The notes beneath the pieces are model-generated. The model was not told the origin of the DNA. It made no database searches and saw only the letters and a list, made by a program, of their open reading frames with translations. From positions 1 through 63,410 of the forward strand of contig NZ_SMKY01000016.1 in assembly GCF_004349235.1 (NCBI RefSeq): DNA of 63,410 bases, written 5' to 3'. This document shows positions 23,572 to 32,184 of this stretch, piece after piece. How positions within the stretch are numbered: position 1 is the first letter of the stretch; each line of letters opens with the position of its first letter. This DNA comes from Actinomadura darangshiensis. GTDB taxonomy: Bacteria; Actinomycetota; Actinomycetes; Streptosporangiales; Streptosporangiaceae. The position numbers were made by a program, and so were the translations under genes.

Positions 23572-24920
23572 CGGGCGCTCTCTTTCCTTCCGGGGTTCTC
23601 AACTGGTGGTTTCGCGAGTTCGCCGAGCCGGATGGGCTGGGCGACGGGCCGGTGGTGGGGGTTTCCGGCGGGCAGCAGCTCGGCGACCGCGGGGCCGCAG
23701 ATCCGGGCCTGGCAGGGCCCGAGGCCGGCGCGGGTCGCGAGCTTCACCGCGTGCGCGGAGTCGTCCGCGGCCGTGCTCCGGAGGGTGCCGTAGGTGGTGT
23801 CCTCGCAGCGGCAGACGATCGTGCCGGGACGCAGCCAGCCGGGCCAGGCCGCGCCGATCGGGTGGGCGGCGGCGAGCCGCGCCGCGAAGGCGCGGGCCCG
23901 GTCGCGGCGGCGGCGCACGGCCACCGCCTCGGGGGCGTCCGGGGGGCCGCCGCCGGCGATCCAGCCGGCGAGGAGGCCCTCGGTCCGGGCGGCCGGCGCG
24001 CCGGCGATGCCGGTGATCTCCCCCGCGGCGTACACGGCGGGGGCGGTGGTGCGCTGGTCCGCGTCGACGTCGGCGAACGCGCCCGCGCGCAGCCGGCATC
24101 CGGCCGCGACCGGCAGTTCGAGGCGGGGGCTGAACCCGTGGGTGACGCACAGCGCGTCCACCGCGGCGACCTGCTCGGTGCCGGGGACGACCGACCAGTC
24201 GGGGCGGAGCCGCGCCGTGACCGCCTCTTCGACCCGCCCGTCGCCCCGGGCCTCGATCACGGCACGGCCCGTCCGGTACGGGACGCGGTGCCGGGCGAGC
24301 AGCGCGGCGTACCCCGCCAGCTCGGCGGCCTTGCCGGTCTGGGACGCCAGCTCCCAGGGGCGGCGCGTCCAGCCGCGCGCCACGGTCGCGGCGGGGTTGG
24401 CCTCCAGCACCGCCTGGACGCGCGAACCGGCCTCCAGGAGGGACGCGGCGACCGGCAGGAGGAACGGGCCGGAGCCGGCGATCAGCGTCCGGTCCCCCAG
24501 GGCCAGGCCCTCCCCTTTCACGAAGGCCTGTGCCGCCCCGCCCGTGGAGACGCCGGGCAGTTCCCACCCGGGGAACGGCAGGACGCGGTCGTGCGCGCCC
24601 GGCGCGAGGACCAGCGCGTCGGGCCGCAGGACGTGCCGGTCCCGTCCGGCCGCGTCGATCTCGCCTCGCAGCACGTGGACGCGGGGTGCGCCGGCCCCGG
24701 CGCGTTCGATCGACCAGACCGAGGTCTCCGGCCACCAGCCGCAGCGCGGGTGCCCGAGCACATGGTCGCGGAGCCGCTCGAAGCCGGGCCAGGCGCGGAT
24801 CTGGCCGCCGGGGTCCTCGGCGGCGTCGAGCAGCGTCACCTCCGCGCCCGCGCGCAATGCTCCCGCCGCTGCGCACAGACCCGCGGGCCCGGCCCCGACG
24901 ACCACGACGCGCCGGCTCAT
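23568..24920 (-). CDS. D-hydroxyproline dehydrogenase, FAD/NAD-fold subunit with BFD-like 2Fe-2S domain
   Basis: A 450-residue flavoprotein subunit. The N-terminal GxGxxG is VVVVGAGPAGLCAAAGAL; a second nucleotide fold contains TLIAGSGPFLLPVAASLL; AVYAAGEITGIAGAPAA closes the FAD domain. The last 80 residues hold a BFD-like cluster site, VCRCEDTTYGTL and GLGPCQARICG, with four cysteines. This matches the alpha subunit of hydrogen-cyanide-synthase/opine-oxidase/D-hydroxyproline dehydrogenase complexes. With the small ferredoxin-like and DAO-like subunits encoded just upstream, it would oxidise cis-4-hydroxy-D-proline to the pyrroline. ATGA overlaps link it to both neighbours. Confidence 0.9.
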   Translation of the reverse strand: MSRRVVVVGAGPAGLCAAAGALRAGAEVTLLDAAEDPGGQIRAWPGFERLRDHVLGHPRCGWWPETSVWSIERAGAGAPRVHVLRGEIDAAGRDRHVLRPDALVLAPGAHDRVLPFPGWELPGVSTGGAAQAFVKGEGLALGDRTLIAGSGPFLLPVAASLLEAGSRVQAVLEANPAATVARGWTRRPWELASQTGKAAELAGYAALLARHRVPYRTGRAVIEARGDGRVEEAVTARLRPDWSVVPGTEQVAAVDALCVTHGFSPRLELPVAAGCRLRAGAFADVDADQRTTAPAVYAAGEITGIAGAPAARTEGLLAGWIAGGGPPDAPEAVAVRRRRDRARAFAARLAAAHPIGAAWPGWLRPGTIVCRCEDTTYGTLRSTAADDSAHAVKLATRAGLGPCQARICGPAVAELLPAGNPHHRPVAQPIRLGELAKPPVENPGRKESAR

Positions 24921-25183
24921 CGGGCCTCCTCCCCCGCACGGGACTGGGTGGTGACGGCGTCGCCGTCGCGGGCGCGGCGCCGGCACGCCCGCACGTCCCG
25001 GACGCCGTTCACGGTGACCAGGCAGTCGAAGCACACGCCGATCCCGCAGAAGACACCGCGCGGCGCGCCGGACGGGCTCTCCCGCCAGGACCGGCGGCCG
25101 GAGGCCAGCAGCACGCCGGCGATCGTCTGGCCGTCACGACCGGTGAAGGGCTCACCGTCCAGGGTGATGCGCACCGGGCTCAT
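24917..25183 (-). CDS. D-hydroxyproline dehydrogenase, small 2Fe-2S subunit
   Basis: An 88-residue ferredoxin-like protein. VFCGIGVCFDCLVTVNG supplies three cysteines and RACRRRA the fourth, the pattern of the small subunit of HcnA/SoxA-like dehydrogenases. The start PVRITLDGEPFTGRDGQTIAG is a beta-grasp fold. It would pass electrons between the flavin subunits. It overlaps both neighbours by 4 bp, which indicates strict co-translation and equal subunit supply. Length is normal. Confidence 0.92.
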   Translation of the reverse strand: MSPVRITLDGEPFTGRDGQTIAGVLLASGRRSWRESPSGAPRGVFCGIGVCFDCLVTVNGVRDVRACRRRARDGDAVTTQSRAGEEAR

Positions 25184-26337
25184 GGGGCCTCTCCCTCGGA
25201 CTGGGCGGCGGGGCGGTCCGCGCGGAACGGGGTCGCGTCGATGGCCGGGGCGCGGCCGAGCATCAGGTCGCGCAGGACGGCGGCGGTGCCGGTGGACAGG
25301 CCGATCCCGGCGCCCTCGTGCCCGGTGGCGTGCCAGAGGCCGTCCAGGTGCGGGTCGGCGCCGATGACCGGCAGATGGTCGGCGACGAACGGGCGGAACC
25401 CGCCGTAGGCGCGCATCACCGGCACCCCCGCCAGGGACGGGAACAGCCGCAGCGCCTTCGCCGCGATGACCGACAGGACCTCGGGGCGGATCCGGTCGTC
25501 GAACCCGGCGCGGCGGCGCGAGGAGCCGAGCAGGATCGTCCCGGCCCGGGTCGACTCGACGACGGCGGAGGCCTGCAGCTCCCCCGCGCCGCTGCCGACC
25601 GCGCCCACGTAGTCGGCGTCGTAGACCTTGTGGAAGACGGTCGGCGGCATCGGCGCGCTCACCAGGACCTCGCCGCGGCGGGGCCGGACGCCGAGCCGGG
25701 CGCCGAGCCGCATGGCGACGCGCCCCGACCAGGGACCGGCCGCGTTGACGAACGCGTCGCCGCCGATCGTCCCGCCGGAGGTCCGGACGCCGGTGACGCG
25801 GCCGCCGCGCCGGACGGCGCCGAGCACCTCGCATCCGGTGCGCACGACGGCACCGGCGCGCACGGCGGCGGCGAGCAGGGCGGTGGCGGCGCCGGCGGGC
25901 TGGACCTGCGCGTCCTCGGGGTAGTGGACGGCCTTGGTGAAGTCCCTGGTGAGGTGGGGTTCGGCGGCGGCGAGGGCGGCGGCGTCCAGGTCCTCGGCGG
26001 CGACGCCCGCCTTGCGCTGGCCGCCGGCGAACTCCGTCAGGGCCCGCGCGCCGGCCGCGGTGGTCGCGACGACGATGCCGCCCTTGGCGTCCCATTCGAC
26101 GCCGGCGGCGTCCGGGTCGCCGTCCAGGACCGCGGGCCACAGCTCGCGGGACAGCTTCGCCAGTTCCAGCTCGGGGCCGGGCCCCTTGTCGGAGACGAGG
26201 ACGTTGCCCTCGCCGTGGGCGGTCGTCCCGGCGGCGGGGCGGCCGCGGTCGACGACGGTGACCGCGCAGCCCGCCAGGGCCAGCTCGCGGGCGCAGGCCG
26301 CGCCGATGATCCCGGCGCCCAGCACCACGACCCGCAT
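25180..26337 (-). CDS. D-hydroxyproline dehydrogenase, DAO-family FAD subunit
   Basis: A 385-residue glycine/D-amino-acid oxidase-like flavoprotein, the probable substrate-oxidising subunit. It has VVVLGAGIIGAACARELAL at the N-terminus, GTTAHGEGNVLVSDKGPG, FVNAAGPWSGRVAMRLG, and the C-terminal ATGHEGAGIGLSTGTAA. ATG 26337 (MRVVVLGAG) is chosen, with GGAGGGA upstream; an upstream in-frame GTG would add MTGEGR and lacks support. It is the first gene of the hydroxyproline operon. A promoter and the CGTTCG-N6-CGAACG palindrome lie directly in front of it. Confidence 0.91.
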   Translation of the reverse strand: MRVVVLGAGIIGAACARELALAGCAVTVVDRGRPAAGTTAHGEGNVLVSDKGPGPELELAKLSRELWPAVLDGDPDAAGVEWDAKGGIVVATTAAGARALTEFAGGQRKAGVAAEDLDAAALAAAEPHLTRDFTKAVHYPEDAQVQPAGAATALLAAAVRAGAVVRTGCEVLGAVRRGGRVTGVRTSGGTIGGDAFVNAAGPWSGRVAMRLGARLGVRPRRGEVLVSAPMPPTVFHKVYDADYVGAVGSGAGELQASAVVESTRAGTILLGSSRRRAGFDDRIRPEVLSVIAAKALRLFPSLAGVPVMRAYGGFRPFVADHLPVIGADPHLDGLWHATGHEGAGIGLSTGTAAVLRDLMLGRAPAIDATPFRADRPAAQSEGEAP

Positions 26338-26355
26338 ACGTCCCTCCCCGGTCAC

Positions 26356-26409
26356 CGTTCGTTAAACCGAACGATTCCGAGCGTAAGCGCGTGCCGCGCG
26401 CGATGTCAA
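26356..26409 (-). promoter_or_regulatory. Hydroxyproline operon promoter and operator
   Basis: Reading the minus strand, TTGACA (complement of 26404-26409), an 18-nt spacer and TACGCT (complement of 26380-26385) make a strong promoter. Six nucleotides after the -10 box comes the palindrome CGTTCG-GTTTAA-CGAACG (26356-26373), so it covers the expected transcription start. The first gene begins 18 nt later. The same arms with the same 6-nt spacing lie at the promoter of the XRE-cupin gene. Confidence 0.75.
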
Positions 26410-26428
26410 CGCATGGGCGAAGCCGGAT

Positions 26429-27040
26429 TCAGGGTGTTTCGACCAGATGCGACGGAGCGCCGGGCGAGGCGTGAAGCCGCTGGTCAGCGTCGTACTGCAG
26501 GAGCAGGACGGAGCGGACGGTCCCTTCGACGGCGGTGTAGGCGTGCGGGAGCCGCGCGTCGAAGCTGACGTAGTCGCCGGGCCCGAGCTCCACGTCCCGG
26601 TCGTCCACCCGAACGGCGAGCCGCCCGGCCTGGACGACCGTGTGCTCGGTCCCGACGTGGCCGAGCGAGTCCTGCCGGCGGCCGGCCCTGACCTGCTGGT
26701 CGTACACCTCGAACATGGCGCCGCCGGACTCGATGCCGCGCAGCGGCCGCAGGTCGACGCCCTCGCCGCGCAGCACCTCCACCTCGGCGGCGCGGACGAC
26801 GGTGAGCCCGGACGGCTCCTGGTGGTCCAGCAGGTCGGAGATGGGGACCTCCAGCGCGCGGGACAGGCTGAACACCGTCTCGATCGTGGGGTTCCCGGCG
26901 CCGGCCTCAAGCTGGGACAGCGTGGCCTTGCCGATCTTCGACCGGCGGGACAGCTCGGACAGCGACAGGCCGAGCTCCAGCCGGGCGCGGCGCAGGTTGC
27001 CGGCCAGCACGTCCCGCACCGAATCCCCTGACGCGCCCAC
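26429..27040 (-). CDS. XRE-family regulator with C-terminal cupin domain
   Basis: A 203-residue regulator. The Cro/C1 helix-turn-helix is LGLSLSELSRRSKIGKATLSQ followed by LEAGAGNPTIETVFSLSRAL. The C-terminal cupin_2 sensor has SLGHVGTEHTVVQAGRL and LGPGDYVSFDARLPHAY. Such two-domain proteins commonly repress or activate amino-acid use operons and bind the substrate or an intermediate. GTG 27040 is used, with GGGGAAG before it. It lies between the cyclodeaminase gene and the hydroxyproline operon, all minus strand, and shares a perfect-arm palindrome with the operon, so self-control and operon control are likely. Confidence 0.9.
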   Translation of the reverse strand: MGASGDSVRDVLAGNLRRARLELGLSLSELSRRSKIGKATLSQLEAGAGNPTIETVFSLSRALEVPISDLLDHQEPSGLTVVRAAEVEVLRGEGVDLRPLRGIESGGAMFEVYDQQVRAGRRQDSLGHVGTEHTVVQAGRLAVRVDDRDVELGPGDYVSFDARLPHAYTAVEGTVRSVLLLQYDADQRLHASPGAPSHLVETP

Positions 27041-27074
27041 GCTTCCCCGCCCCTCGTCCCGACTCGCCCGCGTA

Positions 27075-27124
27075 CGTTCGCTGTATCGAACGGCCAGTGT
27101 ACCGGGCGGCCCGCGCGGGGTCAG
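27075..27124 (-). promoter_or_regulatory. Promoter and operator of the XRE-cupin gene
   Basis: On the minus strand CTGACC (complement of 27119-27124), a 17-nt spacer and TACACT (complement of 27096-27101) form a promoter whose -35 box overlaps the stop region of the cyclodeaminase gene. The palindrome CGTTCG-ATACAG-CGAACG (27075-27092) begins 3 nt after the -10 box, again over the start point. Arms and spacing equal those in front of the hydroxyproline operon. Confidence 0.7.
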
Positions 27125-28098
27125 AGGTCCACGAGCCTGCCGGCGCCCGCCTCGCGGGCGCGCTCGACGATGACCGAGGCCGCCGCCGTGTCCTGCACGC
27201 CGACGCCGACGCTGTTGTAGAAGACGATGTCGGCGGCGGATCCGCGCCCGGCGGCGAGGCCGGCGGCGATCGGGCCGAGCGGGCGCACGTCGCCCGGGTC
27301 CAGCAGGCCGTCGCGGACGGCGGCCACCACGGGGCCGGCGTGCTCCAGCGCGGTCGTCACCTCGTCCACCACCACGGACGCGGCGCGGGTGAGGGTCTCG
27401 CCGTCCACCTCCGCCCGGTCCGGCGCGAACGAGCCGACGCTCACGACCGTGCAGCCGGCGTCGAGCCACGCGCCGAGGACGACCGGTTCGACGCTGGTGG
27501 TGGCGGTGACGACGATCTGCGCGCCCTCGACGGCCGCGCGGGCGGACGCCGCCGCCTCGACCGGCAGCTCCAGTTCGCCCGAGAGCTCGGAGGCGGCGGT
27601 ACAGGTGTCCGGGTGGCGGCAGGTCATCGCCACCCGCTCGATCGGGCGGACCGCCGCCATCGCCCGGACGTGCGCGCGGCCCTGCACGCCGCAGCCGACG
27701 ACCGCGAGCCGGGACGCGTGCGGCACCGCGAGATGGTCGGCGGCGACCGCGCTCGCCGCCGAGGTGCGCAGCGTCGTCACCGCCTCGCCCTCGATGATCG
27801 CGACGGGCCGGCCGTCGGCCGGGTCCTGGACGGTGACGAGCGCGGCCACGGTGGGCAGGCCGCGCGCCGCGTTCGCCGGGGTGACGCTGCCGAACTTGGC
27901 GACGGCGCCGGTGCCGGGCAGCCGGGAGACGTAGCTGAACGCGACGTCGCCGTCCGGGCCGTCCAGCAGCACCCGCGGCGCGAGCCGCGCCTCGCCGCGG
28001 CCGAGCGCGCCGAACGCGGCCCGCTGCGAGGCGATCGCGGCGGGCAGGTCGAACACCGCGCGCACGTCGGCCGCGGAAAGCAGCAGGACACCGGCCAT
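27121..28098 (-). CDS. Ornithine cyclodeaminase/ketimine reductase family protein
   Basis: A 325-residue NAD(P)-dependent enzyme of the OCD/mu-crystallin family. The Rossmann loop is LAVVGCGVQGRAHVRAM; the substrate region includes VAKFGSVTPANAARGLPTV and EGEAVTTLRTSAASAVAADHL; FYNSVGVGVQDTAAASVI closes the active site. Members include ornithine cyclodeaminase and reductases of 1-pyrroline-2-carboxylate or 1-piperideine-2-carboxylate. Beside a hydroxyproline operon, reduction of a cyclic ketimine from 3-hydroxyproline or D-lysine is the more likely role; the sequence does not decide. It lies upstream of the XRE-cupin gene on the same strand. Confidence 0.85.
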   Translation of the reverse strand: MAGVLLLSAADVRAVFDLPAAIASQRAAFGALGRGEARLAPRVLLDGPDGDVAFSYVSRLPGTGAVAKFGSVTPANAARGLPTVAALVTVQDPADGRPVAIIEGEAVTTLRTSAASAVAADHLAVPHASRLAVVGCGVQGRAHVRAMAAVRPIERVAMTCRHPDTCTAASELSGELELPVEAAASARAAVEGAQIVVTATTSVEPVVLGAWLDAGCTVVSVGSFAPDRAEVDGETLTRAASVVVDEVTTALEHAGPVVAAVRDGLLDPGDVRPLGPIAAGLAAGRGSAADIVFYNSVGVGVQDTAAASVIVERAREAGAGRLVDL

Positions 28099-28142
28099 GG
28101 GGAGATCCTCGCGAGCCCGCCGCCGCGCTGTCGAGGGGGAAA

Positions 28143-28189
28143 GGGCAAGCGGTGCTTACCGATCACTACATGAGATCGCATGCTTGCCC
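28143..28189. promoter_or_regulatory. Nested inverted repeat before the ABC transporter operon
   Basis: Perfect 8-bp arms GGGCAAGC (28143-28150) and GCTTGCCC (28182-28189) enclose a second pair, CGATC (28160-28164) and GATCG (28174-28178). It lies between the divergent cyclodeaminase and substrate-binding-protein genes, 93 nt before the latter. It may be an operator for a multimeric regulator or an RNA leader structure. No known riboswitch consensus is apparent. Confidence 0.45.
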
Positions 28190-28281
28190 GTCTCGACGCC
28201 CCGGCCTCGACGTTTCAGGCTTTCACCATCCCGATCCCGGGCCACGAGCGACCCCGGACCACGAGCGACGGAGATGCGCCG

Positions 28282-29496
<1,215 letters not shown>

Positions 29497-29524
29497 TCAG
29501 CGGCGCCGAGCCGAACGGGGATCA

Positions 29525-30424
29525 ATGAGCGAATTCGTCCAGTACCTCGTGAACGGCCTGACGATCGGGGCGTTCCTCGCGCTGATCGCGCTGGGCTACT
29601 CGATGATCTACGGGGTGGTCCGGCTGATCAACTTCGCGCACGGCGACGTGTTCATGATCGGGGCGTTCGCCGGGTTCGGGACGCTGACCACGGTCGGCGT
29701 GTCCGGCGGGATGGCGGTGCCCGCCATGATCGCCGCGGTGGCGGTCGGCGCCCTGACGACCGGCATCGTCGGCACCGGGATCGCCAAGGCCGCCTACGTC
29801 CCGCTGCTGTCCTCCCCGCGGCTGGCGCTGCTGATCGCGGCGATCGGGGTGTCGCTGGCGCTGGAGGAGGGCGTGAAGGTGCTGACCGACGCCCGGTTCA
29901 AGTCGTACCCGACCGCGCTGGACGGCGGCCGGATCTTCAGCGGCGCCGTCCGCGTCACCTGGGGGCAGCTCGCGCTGGTCGTGATCTCGGTGGCGCTGAT
30001 GGCGGCGCTGTGGCTGTTCGTCACGCGCACGGTCACGGGGACGGCGATGCGCGCCCTCGCGATGGACCGGGACGCCGCCCGGCTGCAGGGCATCAACGTG
30101 GAGCGGCTCATCCTCACGACGTTCTTCATCGGCTCGATGCTGGCGGGCGCCGCCGGCGTCATGTACGGGCTGTACTACGTGCAGATCAGCTTCGGCATGG
30201 GATTCCTCATCGGGCTGCGCGCGTTCACCGCCGCGGTGCTCGGCGGCATCGGCAACCTGCCGGGGACGATGGTCGCGGGCGTGTGCATCGGGCTCGTCCA
30301 GTCGTTCTCGGCCGGGTACGTCTCGTCCCGCTGGACGGACGTCATCATCTTCGGGCTGCTGATCGCGGTCCTGGCGCTGAGACCCACCGGCCTGTTCGGC
30401 GAGCGCGTCGTGGAGCGCGCATGA
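29525..30424 (+). CDS. LivH-like ABC permease
   Basis: A 299-residue inner-membrane permease with about eight helices. Family marks are the start FVQYLVNGLTIGAFLALIALGYSMIYG, INFAHGDVFMIGA, the coupling region MRALAMDRDAARLQGINVER, and LGGIGNLPGTMVAG. It forms half of the channel with the LivM part of the next gene product. It follows the binding-protein gene by 28 nt, and its stop overlaps the next ATG (ATGA). Confidence 0.94.
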   Translation: MSEFVQYLVNGLTIGAFLALIALGYSMIYGVVRLINFAHGDVFMIGAFAGFGTLTTVGVSGGMAVPAMIAAVAVGALTTGIVGTGIAKAAYVPLLSSPRLALLIAAIGVSLALEEGVKVLTDARFKSYPTALDGGRIFSGAVRVTWGQLALVVISVALMAALWLFVTRTVTGTAMRALAMDRDAARLQGINVERLILTTFFIGSMLAGAAGVMYGLYYVQISFGMGFLIGLRAFTAAVLGGIGNLPGTMVAGVCIGLVQSFSAGYVSSRWTDVIIFGLLIAVLALRPTGLFGERVVERA

Positions 30425-32184
30425 AGGCGCGGGTGCCCGGCCTCGGGCGCGGTGAGACGGCCGTCCGGTACGGCGGCTGGCCGCTGCTCATCGCGGTGGC
30501 GCTGGTGGCGGGCCAGACCCTCGACGACTACGCGCTGACCGTCGCCGGGACGATCCTGATCTACGCGATCCTCGGGCTCGGCATCAACATCGTCGTCGGG
30601 TACGCGGGGCTGCTGGACCTCGGGTTTGCGGCGTTCTTCGCGATCGGCGCCTACACCTCCGGGCTGCTGATGCTGAAGCTGGAGTGGAACTTCTGGCTGA
30701 CGCTGCCGGCGGCGGTGGCCGCCGCCGGGGTCGCCGGGGTCGTCATCGGGTATCCGACGCTGCGGCTGCGCAGCGACTACCTCGCCATCGTCACGCTCGG
30801 CTTCGGCGAGATCATCCGGATCACGGTGGTGAACCTGGAGGTGACCGGCGGGCCGAACGGCCTGACCGGGATCCCGCCGGTGTCGATCGGCGGCCGGGAC
30901 CTCGTCCTGCCGAAGGACTTCTTCTACCTGGCGCTCGCGTTCTTCGTCGTCGTGCTGGCCGCGACGGCGCTGCTGGCCCGGTCGCGGCTCGCCTACGCGT
31001 GGCGGGCCATCCGGTCCGACGACACCGCCGCCGAGGCGGTGGGCGTGCCCGCGCGGCGGGTGAAGCTGCTCGCGTACGTGCTCGGCGCGATGTCCGGCGC
31101 GGTCGCGGGCCCGCTGAACGCCGCGCAGCTCGGCACCGTGGACCCGTCCAGCTTCACCTTCCTGACCTCGCTGATGATCCTGCTCGTGGTGATCATCGGC
31201 GGGATGGGCAGCCGGCCCGGCGTGATGATCGGCGCCGTGGTGATCGTCGCGCTGCCGGAGGTGCTGCGGACCGTCCAGGAGTACCGGGGCCTGTTCTTCG
31301 CGCTGCTGCTCATCCTGATCGTGATCCTGCGGCCGCAGGGCGTGTGGCCGTACCGGCCGCGCCGGTTCAGGCTCGCCGCGACGGCCGGGCCCGCGCCGGA
31401 GCTCCCGGCCGCGCGGGGCACCCTGCTGGAGGTGGACGGCCTGTCCCGGACGTTCGGCGGCGTCACGGCCGTGGACGGGCTCGGGCTCCGCGCGGACGCC
31501 GGCCAGGTCGTGAGCGTGATCGGCCCGAACGGCGCGGGCAAGACCACCGCGTTCAACTGCATCACCGGGATGATCGCGCCGTCGGCCGGGACGGTCGTGC
31601 TCGGCGGGCGCAGCGTGCGCGGCCTCCCCCCGCACCGGGTCGCCGCCGCCGGGCTCGCCCGCACGTTCCAGAGCATCCGGCTGTTCGAGGAGATGACCGT
31701 CGCGGAGAACGTGCTCATCGGCCGGTTCGCCCGGGACCGGGGCCTGCTGCGGCCGCTGTCGCGCGCCGACCTCGACACGGTGCGCCGCTGCCTGGACTTC
31801 GTCGGCCTCCTCGACGCGGCCGACCGCCCGGCGGGCGGGCTCGCCTACGGCGACCGGCGCCGGCTGGAGATCGCGCGGGCGCTCGCCGGCGATCCCCGCG
31901 TCCTGCTGCTGGACGAGCCCGCCGCGGGCGCGAACCCCACCGAGAAGCGGGCGCTGATGGAGCTGATCGCCCGCATCAGCGCGCTCGGCACCGCCGTGGT
32001 GCTGATCGAGCACGACGTCGCGCTCGTCATGTCGATCTCCGACCGGGTGACCGTCCTGGAGTACGGCCGGACGATCGCCATCGGCCCGCCCGCCGAGATC
32101 CAGGAGGACCAGCGGGTCATCGCCGCCTACCTCGGCGTCCCGGACGACCCGGAGACCGACCTCGTCACGGAGGTGCTGCGATGA
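30421..32184 (+). CDS. LivM-LivG fusion: ABC permease joined to ATPase
   Basis: A 587-residue fusion. Residues 1-320 are a LivM permease (NIVVGYAGLLDLGFAAFFAIGA, RLRSDYLAIVTLGFGEIIR, IIGGMGSRPGVMIGAVV). A short linker near residue 330 leads to a complete LivG ATPase: Walker A VIGPNGAGKTTAF near residue 370, a Q-loop in ARTFQSIRLFEEMTV, the signature LAYGDRRRLEIARAL in place of LSGGQ, Walker B VLLLDEPAAG near 495, and the switch His in VLIEHDVALVM. Single-chain fusion forces one permease per ATPase. It overlaps LivH and LivF by ATGA, so no part of the importer is missing. Confidence 0.94.
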   Translation: MKARVPGLGRGETAVRYGGWPLLIAVALVAGQTLDDYALTVAGTILIYAILGLGINIVVGYAGLLDLGFAAFFAIGAYTSGLLMLKLEWNFWLTLPAAVAAAGVAGVVIGYPTLRLRSDYLAIVTLGFGEIIRITVVNLEVTGGPNGLTGIPPVSIGGRDLVLPKDFFYLALAFFVVVLAATALLARSRLAYAWRAIRSDDTAAEAVGVPARRVKLLAYVLGAMSGAVAGPLNAAQLGTVDPSSFTFLTSLMILLVVIIGGMGSRPGVMIGAVVIVALPEVLRTVQEYRGLFFALLLILIVILRPQGVWPYRPRRFRLAATAGPAPELPAARGTLLEVDGLSRTFGGVTAVDGLGLRADAGQVVSVIGPNGAGKTTAFNCITGMIAPSAGTVVLGGRSVRGLPPHRVAAAGLARTFQSIRLFEEMTVAENVLIGRFARDRGLLRPLSRADLDTVRRCLDFVGLLDAADRPAGGLAYGDRRRLEIARALAGDPRVLLLDEPAAGANPTEKRALMELIARISALGTAVVLIEHDVALVMSISDRVTVLEYGRTIAIGPPAEIQEDQRVIAAYLGVPDDPETDLVTEVLR

